A DNA stretch of 64,000 bases from UBA5336 sp038526245 (GTDB taxonomy: Bacteria; Pseudomonadota; Alphaproteobacteria; Caulobacterales; Hyphomonadaceae). Location of the stretch: positions 1 through 64,000 of the forward strand of contig JBCBGZ010000009.1 in the NCBI GenBank assembly GCA_038526245.1, read 5' to 3'. Shown here in pieces: positions 63,258 to 64,000 of this stretch; the stretch's first letter is position 1, and each line of letters starts with the position of its first letter. Position numbers and translations under genes: made by a program. The notes beneath the pieces were generated by a model, which was not told the DNA's origin, did no database searches, and worked only from the letters and a program-made list of their open reading frames with translations.

Positions 63258-64000
63258 ATGGCGTGGATCTACCTGATTGCAGCCCCTGAAGACGAAACCC
63301 ATGCGGAAGCACTCGCCGACTGGCTAAAACAGCGAGGTCATGTGGTGCGCCCCGAGATGGGCAAATACGGCTTTCCGCCCGCGCGGCGCGGCGAAGTGAC
63401 GTTAGCGCTTTGGTCCCGCGCGGCGATGATGAGCGCACGCCGATTTCTTATGACGAACCGGGCGATTGACGCCTGGGAGGACCAGCGTCTTGTCATGGTC
63501 AAACTGGATCAGGGTCTGCACCCGAATGGGCTCGCCGATGTCGACATGATTGACCTGACCTTCGAACCCGCGCGGCAGAGCCGCTACTTCGATGTCGACC
63601 GTGCAATTCGCGACGCCGACGCGGCCTATATGCAGCGAATGAATGCGCCGGCTGAAACGCCATCGAGCCAAAGCGGCGAAGGGACGAACGCCCCGGCGGG
63701 ACTGCCCGAAAGCGACGGAAGGATGGCGCCCCAGGAAGATGAGGCACCTTTGCCGTTGCAAGAGCCCGATCACCATGCGGTTTTTGTCTCATACGCCCAC
63801 GCCGACAGCGACACGGTGTTGTCGTTGGTGGACCCGATCGAGCAAACGGGAAATCCAGTCTGGATTGACCGCGAAGGTATCAAGTCAGGCCAGACTTGGG
63901 CGGGCATGATCGTTCGGGCCATCAAGTCGGCCCAGGTCTTTTGTCTCATGTGTTCGCAGAAGGCCTTTGCCTCTGACCACGTCCGCCGGGAGGTCTATCT
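63258..64000 (+). CDS. TIR-domain protein with two TIR-type modules, truncated by the window end
   Basis: Open from ATG 63258 to the window end (247 codons). Residues 1-105 (AWIYLIAAPEDETHAEALAD, VTLALWSRAAMMSARRFL) look like a degenerate TIR-type fold, followed by a Pro/Ser/Glu-rich linker to about 172. A clear TIR domain begins at about 174: HAVFVSYAHADSDTVLSLVD, NPVWIDREGIKSGQTWAGMI, FCLMCSQKAFASDHVRREVY, with the conserved Glu at the end. Bacterial TIR domains often cleave NAD or make cyclic ADP-ribose signals, and many act in phage defence. The C-terminus is not visible, so its class is open. Confidence 0.82.
   Translation, partial: MAWIYLIAAPEDETHAEALADWLKQRGHVVRPEMGKYGFPPARRGEVTLALWSRAAMMSARRFLMTNRAIDAWEDQRLVMVKLDQGLHPNGLADVDMIDLTFEPARQSRYFDVDRAIRDADAAYMQRMNAPAETPSSQSGEGTNAPAGLPESDGRMAPQEDEAPLPLQEPDHHAVFVSYAHADSDTVLSLVDPIEQTGNPVWIDREGIKSGQTWAGMIVRAIKSAQVFCLMCSQKAFASDHVRREVY

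Overview
The window is a chromosomal segment of a GC-rich alphaproteobacterium. The mix of genes (a UrcA-family protein, a CpaA-F type Tad pilus locus, MucD/HflKC, a Cys-less L31 and a cytochrome c with an uncleaved anchor) points to the Caulobacterales/Maricaulales/Hyphomonadales side of the class. This placement is inferred from gene content; there is no rRNA in the window to confirm it. Most genes are ordinary housekeeping genes, closely spaced and often overlapping by 4 nt.

Layout. 1-4.6 kb: the end of a cytochrome c maturation operon (ccmA, minus strand), a Rieske-oxygenase-like gene that has lost its Rieske cluster ligands, and aconitase acnA with a terminator-like hairpin directly before its start codon. 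4.6-6.8 kb: two exported proteins (DUF1223 and a PhoX-like Tat lipoprotein). 6.8-9.4 kb: histidine genes split into divergent pairs, hisHA and hisFE. 9.4-14.7 kb: a secreted protein of unknown function with a 44-residue membrane microprotein overlapping its start, aroK-aroB, a CNNM/CorC-type transporter and a UrcA protein. 14.9-19.1 kb: a membrane-bound OmpR-type regulator, an ABC exporter and rpmE.

19.1-28.7 kb is the most unusual part. Five minus-strand genes, closely spaced and in one case overlapping, encode a three-helix membrane protein, a 729-residue helical protein of unknown function, a lipoprotein, a protein joining a deoxyribosyltransferase/TIR-like domain to a macro-like domain, and a polytopic membrane patatin lipase. 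Divergent from them is a leaderless SH3/GH19 muramidase- or chitinase-like gene. I could not match this set to a named system. It is the best candidate here for an undescribed envelope, stress or defence module. A second NAD-related gene, encoding a protein with two TIR-type domains, starts at 63.26 kb behind a hairpin that masks its Shine-Dalgarno and runs off the window.

28.8-43 kb: a VWA protein, a ycaQ-type glycosylase gene broken by one in-frame stop, a TerB-like protein, a PQQ/haem c dehydrogenase, pyrF, an S1C protease, DUF350, 3-hydroxybutyrate dehydrogenase, an sbtB-sbtA bicarbonate transport pair, TetR, pheA, a cytochrome c, MarR and an M17 aminopeptidase. 42.7-54.1 kb: a full Tad/Flp pilus locus (tadD; cpaA, B, C, D, E, F, tadB and tadC; pilin; two tadE-like genes). 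54-64 kb: an SNase-like lipoprotein, tRNA-Arg(CCT), mucD-DUF2065-hflC-hflK, mrp, a thioredoxin-like protein, eno and the TIR gene. I saw no rRNA, CRISPR array, integrase or insertion sequence.
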